A DNA stretch of 64,000 nt from Clostridium sp. KNHs214 (GCF_000744935.1 NZ_JQMW01000013.1:581291-645290); one strand, 5' to 3'. Shown: positions 36,264-44,629, counted from the stretch's first letter. Notes: generated by a model not told the origin, from the letters alone. Numbers and translations are program-made.

Positions 36264-36872
36264 TCATAACAACTTTATTTTATATTTTTTTCCTATTTCT
36301 TTGACATCTTTCCCATCAATAATAATTCCTGATTCCTCATATAGAATATATAATTCATTATTATAGTAATCAATAAGTTCATCATCTGTTTCTTTATAAT
36401 GACACCAAACATCTTTATTGTTTAAAAAATTTAAACCTTTTGAGTCTTTTAAATTAACAATATTCTTATCTGCATGTTTTGCAGAATCAATTGTTTTTCC
36501 AAATATGATAGCTCCAGCAGAACCTCCATAAATAACACCACCATTATTTAAGAATTTAATGCATTCTTTATCAAACTTAGTATCTTTCAATGTTTTTAGC
36601 AGTCGATAAGTATTTCCTCCTCCAATAAATACGCCTGCATATTCATTGGACAATTTCTTTTCTTGCAAATCAGTCCACATTTCAATTTTATAAATTCCAT
36701 ATTCGCTATAAGTTTTTGAAAACCAATTATAGCACTCTTCATATGTAAAGCATGCTTCCTCCATTGCAACAGGAATATATATCAACACCTTTTCTTTATT
36801 TATTTTATTAGCAAAAAAACTATCAATTGGCTTAACTTTTTCTGCATCTCCTCCTCCTGATAATATCAACAT
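36264..36872 (-). CDS. Peptidase S51-like family protein
   Basis: 202 residues from the ATG at 36872, after AGAGGTGAT. LILSGGGDAEKV at the start, VFIGGGNTYRLLKTL, nucleophile loop YGGSAGAIIFGK with Ser near 115, and CHYKETDDELI near the distal catalytic position. It is the second S51-type protein in the window, distinct from that at 27724. Cytoplasmic; substrate unknown. Confidence 0.82.
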   Translation of the reverse strand: MLILSGGGDAEKVKPIDSFFANKINKEKVLIYIPVAMEEACFTYEECYNWFSKTYSEYGIYKIEMWTDLQEKKLSNEYAGVFIGGGNTYRLLKTLKDTKFDKECIKFLNNGGVIYGGSAGAIIFGKTIDSAKHADKNIVNLKDSKGLNFLNNKDVWCHYKETDDELIDYYNNELYILYEESGIIIDGKDVKEIGKKYKIKLL

Positions 36873-36999
36873 GCACAATCACCTCTTAACTAATTTATCT
36901 ATGTGTACTTAATTAGCCATTTTTTACTGTTGTTACACAAATAAAAAATGTTATACCTCAAAAACACCATTAATGTAATATTTTTAAGATAATTAAAGG

Positions 37000-37240
37000 A
37001 GCAGTAAAACTATAATAAATCCTGCAATACGATTCTGTGGCTTTCCATCCTTAAAAAAATCTTTTATACGCTATATACAAAACTATAACATCAGATTTTA
37101 GTTTTTTTGCATTAACATTTAACTTTTAAAAAGTTGTCTTTAAGCTATTCAAGTGTATCCACTCCAATATAGTCACACCCCATTTCTGTAAGTATTTCCA
37201 AGTTTCCAACTGTTACGCTAAGGATGTTTCTTTTCACAAT
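37000..37240 (-). pseudogene. Short coding relics in a 400-bp gap
   Basis: Two startless open stretches on the minus strand: about 37147-37215, reading VTVGNLEILTEMGCDYIGVD and ending after TLE, and about 37010-37085, reading RIKDFFKDGKPQNRIAGF. Both have protein-like composition but neither is complete. The first could be the end of a TIM-barrel protein. Family assignment is not secure. Nothing else is seen in 36879-37287. Confidence 0.3.
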
Positions 37241-37287
37241 CAATACTTTTATATTTTAAATAAGAAATAAGAATTATACTCATTTGA

Positions 37288-37914
37288 TTACATTTCGTAC
37301 TTCCAATTTCTATATAATGTATTACCACCATTAACTATGATATGACACAAAATTGAATAAATAATAGATTGAGTAACAAGGGTCAAATAAGTAAAATACA
37401 ATCCGAATATTAAAAAACCAAAAAACATTAATAGAGTTTTCTTTTCAATAGACCAATAATTTAAATGAAAAAGCATAAAAATAACTCCATTTAGTAATAT
37501 AATTATATTAGCATGATTCCCTAATAGATAAACCGTTATAGGCAAAATTAACCCCCGAAACGCTACTTCCTCAAATATGGGTTGTACTACTCCATAATGA
37601 AAACATCTTAATTTACCATTTATTGGTGGATAATAAGCATTTTCATTATATATACAAACAAAAACCGTGCTTATTGCAATATACAATATACACCTAATTC
37701 CAAATTCATTATTTACAGGATATTTAATTATATAGTCAATAGGTTTGACAATTAAATATACAACTAATAGTATTAATCCCCAAAAGTAATAGAATACGCT
37801 ATCCCATAGTTGATATTTTATTAGCATAGGAAACTTTTTTTTAAAAAACTTTTCCAATGCTTTATACGAAAATAATATTATGAATATTATTATTAAATAA
37901 GCTATTTTACTCAT
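37288..37914 (-). CDS. CPBP-family intramembrane metalloprotease (Abi/CAAX type)
   Basis: 208 residues with about six helices. Motif 1 is QPIFEEVAFRGLILP (Glu-Glu and Arg of the active site, near 118-132), and motif 2 is FMLFHLNYW with the metal-binding His. These cut substrates inside the membrane; bacterial members are linked to peptide-bacteriocin maturation or immunity. No bacteriocin gene was recognised nearby. AGAGGGGATG lies before the ATG. Confidence 0.88.
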   Translation of the reverse strand: MSKIAYLIIIFIILFSYKALEKFFKKKFPMLIKYQLWDSVFYYFWGLILLVVYLIVKPIDYIIKYPVNNEFGIRCILYIAISTVFVCIYNENAYYPPINGKLRCFHYGVVQPIFEEVAFRGLILPITVYLLGNHANIIILLNGVIFMLFHLNYWSIEKKTLLMFFGFLIFGLYFTYLTLVTQSIIYSILCHIIVNGGNTLYRNWKYEM

Positions 37915-38055
37915 TTATACATCCCCTCTTTAATTTTCATATTATATACATAAAGTTTTATGTTTACTAAATTCTAATTTCATAATCTCATTTTCTATGG
38001 AAAGCCTTTGCCCTTCATATAAATTACTATAGATAATACTAAATTTGTATTTTAA

Positions 38056-38937
38056 TTAATAAATTTTTGTTGCATCCCTTGGCAATTCTTTAATGTGTTT
38101 TATGAATGCAAAGCTTCTTTTGGCTTCATCATAATTATATTCATACCCAAGCATCTTACCTACTTTAGGTGCAACCTCCATAAATAACTCACATGTTGCA
38201 ATCAATGCATTCCACGCAGAATTATAATCCCCCATATTAAAGGTACTCATGAATTTCGTCCACAAGTCTAAATCTAGATATTCTTTTAAATTTTTACTTG
38301 CTTTTCCCATACTTACCTTAAATTTCGTTTCAGTACCAACGTACCAATCTAACATGGTTAGTAACTCTTGTCGTACATAATTATTCATTACTTCTATTGT
38401 AAAAAGAATCTCCTCTCTCCAAAGTCCCTTTGCACAATATGGGGCCACCCACCAAAAGTTATTGCAGCGGCTAAAATATTGTCCGTATGTAGGCTTTTTA
38501 ACCCAATAATCTTCATCAGATGCTACTGGAATTTGTGGCAAACAATTATCTTTATCAAGCAAAGGAACAGTGAGCTTGTCCGTTCCATATTCTTTTATTA
38601 ATACTTCCATAGGCTGAATATGCAAGTCAATTCTATTTCCATCTGTAAACTGCATTAAATATGTATAACCCTTCTTAAAATCAATATCTTTTCCTTGCAT
38701 TCTATCCAGTTCATCAGGGAATTGAAAAATAAGCTGCTCCCCAAATACATTTATCCAATCCTTATCTTGAATAAATGACTCTGTTTCAGTAACTACATAA
38801 ACAATGTCATAGTCTTGAAAAATATCCTTTTTCACATTAGAATTTGCCCTAGAACCATTCATATAAACAGCTCTTATTCGTTCCTCTCTATTTGCAACAC
38901 CTAATATTAAATCGAACATTTCCTGCTCGTTCCTCAT
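38056..38937 (-). CDS. Aminoglycoside 6-adenylyltransferase-like protein
   Basis: 293 residues from ATG 38937, which has GGAGTG upstream; a start at 39000 would run through a gene relic. Nucleotidyltransferase motif MNGSRANSNVKKDIFQDYD (near 25-45), then GNRIDLHIQP, MLDWYVGTETKFKV and a C-terminal ANT(6)-type helical domain. Enzymes of this family inactivate streptomycin by adenylylation. Chromosomal clostridial homologues are common, and resistance cannot be assumed from sequence. GNAT and P-loop kinase remnants lie directly upstream. Confidence 0.9.
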   Translation of the reverse strand: MRNEQEMFDLILGVANREERIRAVYMNGSRANSNVKKDIFQDYDIVYVVTETESFIQDKDWINVFGEQLIFQFPDELDRMQGKDIDFKKGYTYLMQFTDGNRIDLHIQPMEVLIKEYGTDKLTVPLLDKDNCLPQIPVASDEDYWVKKPTYGQYFSRCNNFWWVAPYCAKGLWREEILFTIEVMNNYVRQELLTMLDWYVGTETKFKVSMGKASKNLKEYLDLDLWTKFMSTFNMGDYNSAWNALIATCELFMEVAPKVGKMLGYEYNYDEAKRSFAFIKHIKELPRDATKIY

Positions 38938-38978
38938 AATAACACTCCTTTTCATTACTTTATTAAATATGAATGCTT

Positions 38979-39158
38979 TTATGCCCCACTTTGCACCCAT
39001 TCAAAAAAGTCTTTAGGACATTCTTCAAAATCATAATCATCAAAATAAATACACTTTGACAAAGGTAATATTCTATTTAATTCATTTATAATAGTTGTTT
39101 TTCCACCACCAGATACAGCAGCAACTACAATTACTATAGGCTTTTTATCTGGTGATTT
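38979..39158 (-). pseudogene. P-loop kinase fragment
   Basis: 59 codons without a start codon: KSPDKKPIVIVVAAVSGGGK, then TTIINELNRIL and CIYFDDYDFEECP, then TAA. GGGKTT is a Walker A motif of a uridine-kinase-like protein; the rest of the enzyme is missing. It overlaps the 3' end of the upstream GNAT gene and the unused 5' extension of the adenylyltransferase gene. Confidence 0.7.
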
Positions 39159-39646
39159 TCAAGCCTTGTACTAGCTAAATCCATTTTAAACTCAATCTCA
39201 TGTTTTAAAGGTATATTAAAATCTCCTATTAATGGAATTGATGGTTTTAGCTTTCTAGAAATGTCCAATGCATTGCAGTATAGATTTGACATCTCAAATC
39301 CTCGTTTTTGGTAAAATCCTATGGAATTGATATTATCATTTGTTGTAATCAATTTTATTTCCCTACACTTCTTCTCTCTTGCTATTTCAATAACTTTATT
39401 TACAAGAGCAGTTCCAATTCCTTGATTTTTCTTTAAACTGTCTAAAGACATAATTTCACATTCATTACCCTTAATTTTATATGTAATTAATCCATTAATC
39501 GTTTCTTTATCATATACAACAAAACCATCCAATTTTGTCATATCAACTATTTCTCCTCTGACAGCCATATCAGTAGTAAACCAATGTGAAATAATAAAAC
39601 CATTAATTTGTTTTCTATTTTGAGAGGATATTACTTTTATATCCAT
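39134..39646 (-). CDS. GNAT acetyltransferase
   Basis: 170 residues. Motif A is KNQGIGTALVNKVIEIA, followed by LITTNDNINSIGFYQKRGF, a standard GNAT. The last ~40 residues (KHEIEFKMDLASTRLENHQ) extend past the fold. AGGAGGGTACAAGC precedes the ATG. Its 3' end overlaps the P-loop kinase relic by 25 bases. Confidence 0.88.
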   Translation of the reverse strand: MDIKVISSQNRKQINGFIISHWFTTDMAVRGEIVDMTKLDGFVVYDKETINGLITYKIKGNECEIMSLDSLKKNQGIGTALVNKVIEIAREKKCREIKLITTNDNINSIGFYQKRGFEMSNLYCNALDISRKLKPSIPLIGDFNIPLKHEIEFKMDLASTRLENHQIKSL

Positions 39647-39677
39647 GCTTGTACCCTCCTATTTATTCTTTCAAAAA

Positions 39678-39815
39678 TTATTCATCTTTCTGCTTATATC
39701 CAAAAAACTCAAATCTACCGTCTTCACATTCTTTAAGTGTATACGGATTTGTTTCATCAAGCCAATTAGATAAAAACATTGAATATATTAAACTTAATAA
39801 TTTATCCCTCTCCAT
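39678..39815 (-). CDS. 45-residue ORF overlapping the end of the next gene
   Basis: MERDKLLSLIYSMFLSNWLD ... LKECEDGRFEFFGYKQKDE. Its ATG lies inside the last codons of the 39802 gene (14-base overlap). No separate ribosome site is visible, so it would need translational coupling; alternatively it is the tail of a decayed gene. No family recognised. Confidence 0.4.
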   Translation of the reverse strand: MERDKLLSLIYSMFLSNWLDETNPYTLKECEDGRFEFFGYKQKDE

Positions 39816-40128
39816 ATGTTTCAGTGAAATATAAAAATCCTATTTTTTTAACCTTATAATTACTTATCACATTACCTGTTAATCTATCATATACCTTATA
39901 ACCCTCAATAGTGTAAACCATAGCATTTTCCTTATCAAGCATATCTTTATCTGCTTTATATAAAGAATCCATAGTTCTTATATTTCCTCTAAATGCCCCT
40001 ATTGGATGTCCATCTATAAATAAATGTGCTCTAATGGACATTGAAGGATTTATATGAGCTATGATAAATCCACATATAACTATTGTAAAAATACATAATG
40101 TTACTATAATTTTTTTTGAAAATTTCAT
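39802..40128 (-). CDS. Hypothetical exported or membrane-anchored protein
   Basis: 108 residues. N-terminal hydrophobic segment (KKIIVTLCIFTIVICGFII) as signal or anchor, then a small soluble domain (IRAHLFIDGHPIGAFRGNI ... YTIEGYKVYDRLTG). AGGAGAAAGAAC precedes the ATG. No family recognised. It lies 120 bases after the DUF5412-type gene and the two may be functionally related small envelope proteins. Confidence 0.6.
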   Translation of the reverse strand: MKFSKKIIVTLCIFTIVICGFIIAHINPSMSIRAHLFIDGHPIGAFRGNIRTMDSLYKADKDMLDKENAMVYTIEGYKVYDRLTGNVISNYKVKKIGFLYFTETYGEG

Positions 40129-40249
40129 GTTCTTTCTCCTTTCTAACTTTATCAGTACCTATTCAGCTACTATAAATACTGTAATTTTAATTGTATCTAT
40201 CAATGCACCTTTTTCATATTTAGAATAAAGAGAAAAAATTGCCTATCAT

Positions 40250-40621
40250 TTATTCTCTTCTATAATCATAAATTTCATTTTTAACTCTTAATTCTACACC
40301 ATTTATTTTTATTGTCTCATCATTTATCCCTTCCATATGAACTTTTTCACAGTGGTACTGCCAATAAATATTTTTCGTTTTCCTTGTTTTATTATTCTTT
40401 AATGTACCTAAAACTGCAAAACCTGTTGTGGCTCCACCATTATTCAAATAAGCGGTTACAGTATATGTTCCATTAGGTGAAGTTGATTCACTAAGATATT
40501 CTTGACCTTTAATTCTCTGAATATCAAAAAATACCCAATTGATAGCATAAGCTGCTCCACCAACCAAAATGGCCATAATGATACCTATCTTTATAAGCCT
40601 ATTTTTTGTTGCATAAACCAC
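40250..40621 (-). CDS. DUF5412-family membrane-anchored protein, start disturbed
   Basis: 123 residues. One membrane helix (IIMAILVGGAAYAINWVFF), then the DUF5412 pattern STSPNGTYTVTAYLNNGGAT and KNIYWQYHCEKVH. The frame opens at GTG 40621, which directly abuts GGGAGG and is poorly placed. The well-spaced ATG nearby reads MQQKIGL then stops; one extra A in its six-A run would join it to the DUF5412 frame (MQQKNRLIKIG). A one-base deletion in that run is the simplest explanation. Confidence 0.75.
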   Translation of the reverse strand: MVYATKNRLIKIGIIMAILVGGAAYAINWVFFDIQRIKGQEYLSESTSPNGTYTVTAYLNNGGATTGFAVLGTLKNNKTRKTKNIYWQYHCEKVHMEGINDETIKINGVELRVKNEIYDYRRE

Positions 40622-40834
40622 CCTCCCATGAATAATTTTACATTTATATTAATTATAACATTTATACTATAATATATAAAATAATTCCATGTATTTACTT
40701 AAATAGTATTAATTATTTTATACTATTTTTAATATTATTGGCTTTTCTACCTCTTTTACTCTTACACAAAAGCTAGAAATTAAGAAATACGTTTTTCCAT
40801 TTTATTCTTCTGCATATATTCTACATAATTATGG

Positions 40835-40840
40835 TATAAT
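40835..40840 (+). promoter_or_regulatory. Extended -10 promoter of the holin-like toxin transcript
   Basis: TGGTATAAT on the plus strand (TGn plus TATAAT). The -35 is poor, as is usual for extended -10 promoters. Transcription from about 40847 gives a leader of about 130 bases before the toxin ORF. Confidence 0.55.
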
Positions 40841-40951
40841 TCTAAAGTACAATTCAAGAAAACTTCTCCTCACATTTGTTTGAATGAATAAGTTCAACTC
40901 ACCAAATCAGAGATTCAGAGTTTCACTTATAGTTGAATGTGGGCTACTGGT

Positions 40952-40982
40952 ATCACTCACCTTTCTTGTGAAAGGAGGTGAT
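40952..40982 (+). promoter_or_regulatory. Hairpin hiding the toxin Shine-Dalgarno
   Basis: ATCACTCACCTTTC pairs with GAAAGGAGGTGAT across a TTGT loop, so the AAAGGAGG ribosome site is fully in the stem. This anti-SD arrangement is typical of type I toxin mRNAs, which are translated only after processing or refolding. Confidence 0.75.
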
Positions 40983-41088
40983 ACATATAAGTAACGATAC
41001 TTTAATGTTACTATTTCAGGCAGGATTATTTTTATTAGCACTATTAACATTTATAGTGTTACTTATTGATAAAATGTCAAAAAAATAG
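40978..41088 (+). CDS. Holin-like type I toxin peptide (TxpA/Hol_Tox-like)
   Basis: 36 codons if read from GTG 40978, or 27 from ATG 41005; the true start is uncertain because GTG lies within the ribosome site. Key segments are NDTLMLLFQAGLFLLALLT and FIVLLIDKMSKK, a single hydrophobic helix with a basic tail, matching the 'putative holin-like toxin' peptides of type I toxin-antitoxin systems. It would insert in the membrane and depolarise it. It is the only plus-strand gene in the 28-63 kb block. An antisense promoter lies just downstream. Confidence 0.8.
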   Translation: MIHISNDTLMLLFQAGLFLLALLTFIVLLIDKMSKK

Positions 41089-41125
41089 TAGCCCCAAGTC
41101 CAATTGGTTAGCTACTAATTTTTTA
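41087..41125 (+). terminator. Terminator overlapping the toxin stop codon region
   Basis: AGTAGC pairs with GCTACT, followed by AATTTTTTATT on the plus strand. The stem begins at the toxin stop codon, so the antisense RNA that covers it would pair with the toxin mRNA 3' end. Confidence 0.65.
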
Positions 41126-41133
41126 TTATATAT

Positions 41134-41161
41134 ATTATAGTGATGCCAGTTGCCTAAGCAA
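41134..41161 (-). promoter_or_regulatory. Antisense promoter of the candidate antitoxin RNA
   Basis: TTGCTT, a 16-base spacer and TATAAT on the minus strand. Transcription would start near 41127 and run antisense into the toxin 3' end, the geometry of txpA/RatA-type pairs. The RNA's own 3' end is not evident. Confidence 0.6.
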
Positions 41162-41178
41162 CTAGAATTATATACTAT

Positions 41179-41208
41179 AGGGTGTTAGTAGCACCCTATT
41201 TTTATTTT
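41179..41208 (+). terminator. Second terminator of the toxin locus
   Basis: AGGGTG pairs with CACCCT across a seven-base loop, followed by ATTTTTATTTT on the plus strand. It probably closes the toxin transcript if the first terminator is passed. Confidence 0.7.
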
Positions 41209-41335
41209 CTGGATTTCTTATTTATATTATATCAAATTTTTATAAAAAATAAACCTCATGTTTTTTATTTTTTAATTTTCAACTTAATAAATTAGGCATT
41301 TCCAAAATAATCTTCTATAATCACCTAAGGTAATG

Positions 41336-41887
41336 TCAAAACTTAAATATATCTTCTAGGTTTATAGACATATCTGGAAAAACCGTGCTTATATAGTTAT
41401 CATTATTCTTAAAAACATTTGTTATTTTATACTGATTATCTATTAATGAATATTGTACTATATACCCTTCTTGTTCAACTATATTATATTCAAGAACACC
41501 AAATCTTTGATAAACATCTAACTTTGTTATATAGTCATGAGTTGCGGTACTTTTTGAAATAACTTCAAACACAATCCTTGGCGCTGATGTGAAACTTTCA
41601 CCTTGCCTAGTAAATTTTTCACACATTACAAATACATCTGGTTTATACTTATACACTTCTTCATTATTTCTAAAAATTACTTCAATAGATTCCGTATATA
41701 CATCGCATTTACTTTTATCAAGAAACGTCATTAATTTAAAATTTAATCTTGATATTATTTTATTATGTTGAATGGAAGTATTAGATGATAATATAATATA
41801 TCCGTTACTATATTCAGCCTTACCATTATAATTAGCCTGAATATTTTCAAAATCATCTTCTGTGTAGTGTATATTCTTAGCGTACAT
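41336..41887 (-). CDS. Uma2-family (PD-(D/E)XK fold) endonuclease-like protein
   Basis: 183 residues with the Uma2/DUF820 pattern: YSNGYIILSSNTSIQHNKII, KPDVFVMCEK (the D of the nuclease core) and APRIVFEVISKSTATHD (E-x-x-S-x-S-T), then KLDVYQRFGV. The fold is that of restriction-type nucleases, but most members have no proven role. ACGAGGT precedes the ATG. It lies next to the AAA-like/PD-(D/E)XK gene and directly downstream of the toxin locus on the opposite strand. Confidence 0.88.
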   Translation of the reverse strand: MYAKNIHYTEDDFENIQANYNGKAEYSNGYIILSSNTSIQHNKIISRLNFKLMTFLDKSKCDVYTESIEVIFRNNEEVYKYKPDVFVMCEKFTRQGESFTSAPRIVFEVISKSTATHDYITKLDVYQRFGVLEYNIVEQEGYIVQYSLIDNQYKITNVFKNNDNYISTVFPDMSINLEDIFKF

Positions 41888-41925
41888 ACCTCGTCACTCC
41901 CTTACTTTAATGCTTTTAACTATTT

Positions 41926-43488
41926 CTAAACATAAACCCCAAATATATCTTTCCCTTGTACTCTTATTCTCTCTTCTTTAAACTCTTTATTTTTATTAAA
42001 ATTAAATATAACTAAGTATCCCTTATCCAAAGAGTTAATGTCCAAGTAATCACAAAGCTGATTTACTCCATCTTGATGATATTTCTGCCCTCTCCATATC
42101 TTCATTTCTATGATATATTTAAACTTATTATAGGTTATAACCACATCTAATCTCTTTTCTTCGGAAATTTGAACTTCCTTAAAATCAAATCCAACTCCAT
42201 TTATTATTGGCTTAATAAATGCTAAAAATAATAACCTTCCGTGGTGTTCTATAAATTCTTGATCTTTAGAGGAATATTGTTCTTTCATAAACTGCATAAA
42301 TCTTTGGAGTATTTTTTCTACATTAAGTCCTCCATTTGGTTCTATAAATGCACCTTTAAAATTATAATCATCCATTTTACTATATATATTTTCAAGCTTT
42401 GATACCATGTAATTATACATTCTTTCTGAAAATATCTTATTAGCTATAGCAACTTTTCCATGGCTATTTTTAAAATATCCATAAGTTATTCCTAAATCTA
42501 TAAGTGGATTATCTTTGTTAAAAGTCTTCTGCACTCCTCTTATGATTATATCTTCTATATAATCATAAAGTTCTTCGTTATTTTCTAAGTTCTTTATCAT
42601 AGTATCAAATAAAGTATTCTTTTCATCTAAAATTATTTTTACAGCCTTTTGAACATCCCATATACTCCAAGGCTTTTTATCCAATTCATTAATTCTTTCA
42701 TCTATAATTTGACATATCCTACTAACTAAAAATGGGTAGCCTTCTGTAAAGAAGTATATTTCTTCACTAAGTTCTTTTATATCCATAGAAATATTATTCT
42801 CATCACAATATTCTCTTAGCATTGTGCTAATTTCAGCTGGTGAAAAGCTCATATCCACATTAAAATCTGCTGCTATGTTCCAAGGAGAATTGTATTTAGA
42901 TTCCTGTTCTGATCCCAATTTTAGTTTCAAACTTTTTACATCGTATACCCCAGCTAATATAACAGATTTAAAGGTATAATCTTTGCCCATTTCCCTTGAT
43001 AAATATTTATTTCTAAGCATTCCTATAAAACTTAAAAACAATTGATTGTTCGAGCTTTTATCTACTTCATCTATAATTAAAATAACTTCTTTTTCTCCAT
43101 TTTCTACGAAGCTCGTTATTACTTCTGACAGTTCTGCAATATCATTAATTTCCCCTGTTATATTAGATAATCTATCACTCTCTTTTTTATCACTAAACCT
43201 TAAAGAATTAATCATTAACTTTAAGAATTTATTACAAAAAATCTTTTCTTCTTCAAAAACAGAATCTCCAATACCTTCAAAGCTAATATCTATAACTAAA
43301 TATTTTTCTCTTAAATAGTTAGCTATTACATTTAAAGTAGTGGTTTTACCATACTGTCTTGGTCTGTTTATAGTAAAGTAAAATTCATTTTCTATTAATT
43401 TTTCTATTTCCTTAACCTTACTACTTATATCAACCATGTAATGTTTTCTACTAACACACACTCCTGTAGTATTAAATCTTTTTTTCAT
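41926..43488 (-). CDS. AAA-like ATPase with C-terminal PD-(D/E)XK nuclease domain
   Basis: 520 residues. Walker A NRPRQYGKTTTLN (about 41-53) and Walker B VILIIDEVDKS near 140 define an AAA-like STAND-type ATPase. The C-terminal domain (about 400-520) carries EKRLDVVITYNKFKYIIEMK, the D...E-x-K nuclease core, then YLVIFNFNKNKE. Proteins of this architecture are widespread, often multicopy, in anaerobes, and may be defensive or selfish; no function is established for this one. It lies 38 bases upstream of the Uma2 gene on the same strand, so the two could be co-expressed. Confidence 0.88.
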   Translation of the reverse strand: MKKRFNTTGVCVSRKHYMVDISSKVKEIEKLIENEFYFTINRPRQYGKTTTLNVIANYLREKYLVIDISFEGIGDSVFEEEKIFCNKFLKLMINSLRFSDKKESDRLSNITGEINDIAELSEVITSFVENGEKEVILIIDEVDKSSNNQLFLSFIGMLRNKYLSREMGKDYTFKSVILAGVYDVKSLKLKLGSEQESKYNSPWNIAADFNVDMSFSPAEISTMLREYCDENNISMDIKELSEEIYFFTEGYPFLVSRICQIIDERINELDKKPWSIWDVQKAVKIILDEKNTLFDTMIKNLENNEELYDYIEDIIIRGVQKTFNKDNPLIDLGITYGYFKNSHGKVAIANKIFSERMYNYMVSKLENIYSKMDDYNFKGAFIEPNGGLNVEKILQRFMQFMKEQYSSKDQEFIEHHGRLLFLAFIKPIINGVGFDFKEVQISEEKRLDVVITYNKFKYIIEMKIWRGQKYHQDGVNQLCDYLDINSLDKGYLVIFNFNKNKEFKEERIRVQGKDIFGVYV

Positions 43489-43686
43489 AAATGAATTTTC
43501 ACCACCTATAATTTAGTTACTTAACTTCCACACATAATTTTCAAGTTATACCTGTAAATTTATTTTAATACCTAATCCCCAATCTCTAGTCCCTAAAAAA
43601 TTTCGTAGCCATGCTAATTTTTTTCTAGGTTCTAGGATCAGTATAGTTTATATATCTATTTTATCCTTTAACCCATTATAACATAA

Positions 43687-43723
43687 GCCAATGATACTTT
43701 TAATATCATTGGCTTTTCTACCT
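43687..43723 (+). terminator. Orphan hairpin with T-run
   Basis: AGCCAATGATA pairs with TATCATTGGCT, followed by TTTCT on the plus strand. No plus-strand gene precedes it. The flank TTGGCTTTTCTACCT...CTTACACAAAA is shared with 40738-40770, upstream of the toxin locus, which suggests a common ancestral segment. Nothing else is seen in 43489-43893. Confidence 0.55.
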
Positions 43724-43893
43724 ATTGGTTTCTTACACAAAATTTAAATGCATTCACAATGAGACCCTTATATTATGTTATATCTTAAGAAGGATACGCT
43801 ATCCATTAACCTATAATTATGTTACTTTAATCCTACAAATTGGGAATTTATCAACTTCGTGTTATGCTCATAATCTCATTAATAAACTGAAAT

Positions 43894-44292
43894 TTATATG
43901 TCTACTTCAACCCCTAATGCTCGGCACTTCTCCAAGGCTTCTGGGTGTCCATTAATTGCAGCCTTTTTATACCATTCTTTGGCTTTCGCAGTGTCCTTTT
44001 CCACAACAACGCCTTCCGCATAAAATAACTCTGCAAGATTATTCTGAGCGTCTCTATCTCCGTGTTTTGCAGCACGTTCTGTCCAATAAAAAGATTTTTC
44101 TAAGTCCTTATCAACACCAAGTCCATCATAATAGAAATATCCAACTTGACATTCAGCCAATGGATAGCCCTTTTCAGCAATTTTCAGATGACCTTCAAAG
44201 CATTTTCCATACTGTTTAGTCAAGAAGTATTTCTCAATCAGTTCATTGCACTCATCAAATTCTTTACATGGTTTGTAATAATTTTGTGACAT
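43894..44292 (-). CDS. Sel1-like repeat (TPR-type) protein
   Basis: 132 residues made of three to four Sel1 units: AECQVGYFYYDGLGVDKDLE, AAKHGDRDAQNNLAELFYAE and AKEWYKKAAINGHPEALEKC. Such alpha-solenoids bind other proteins. No signal peptide. GAGAGGAG lies before the ATG, and an operator-like dyad lies about 50 bases upstream (44342-44362). Confidence 0.85.
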   Translation of the reverse strand: MSQNYYKPCKEFDECNELIEKYFLTKQYGKCFEGHLKIAEKGYPLAECQVGYFYYDGLGVDKDLEKSFYWTERAAKHGDRDAQNNLAELFYAEGVVVEKDTAKAKEWYKKAAINGHPEALEKCRALGVEVDI

Positions 44293-44341
44293 ATTATTTC
44301 TCCTCTCAATTTCTGTTTATAAATAATCTTCTCTACAAAAT

Positions 44342-44362
44342 TACTATTTACTGAATTATTTC
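44342..44362. promoter_or_regulatory. Operator-like dyad, copy 1
   Basis: On the minus strand AATTCAGTAAATAGTAATTT, an imperfect inverted repeat centred on two A residues. Closely similar dyads occur at 46051-46070 and 47635-47654. All three lie upstream of minus-strand genes. Confidence 0.45.
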
Positions 44363-44629
44363 ACATCTTGCATGCATCACAATAGTAAAAGGATTACAAA
44401 ATCAATATTTTATTTTTTAAAGCTATTCAACCCAAATATAACCTTCAGTTTTTTATTTCCTCTCTTTAAAAAAATCATTACAAAACTTATTCCATTTTAT
44501 TTCATATTCTTCATGAAATATTAATTTTAAATCATATTAAAACACACTCATTTTTCTCCTGTAATCTTATATAGTCACATAAATTATTATAATAATTGCC
44601 TACAGAAAAAAATTCTTTTTAATAGTTAA

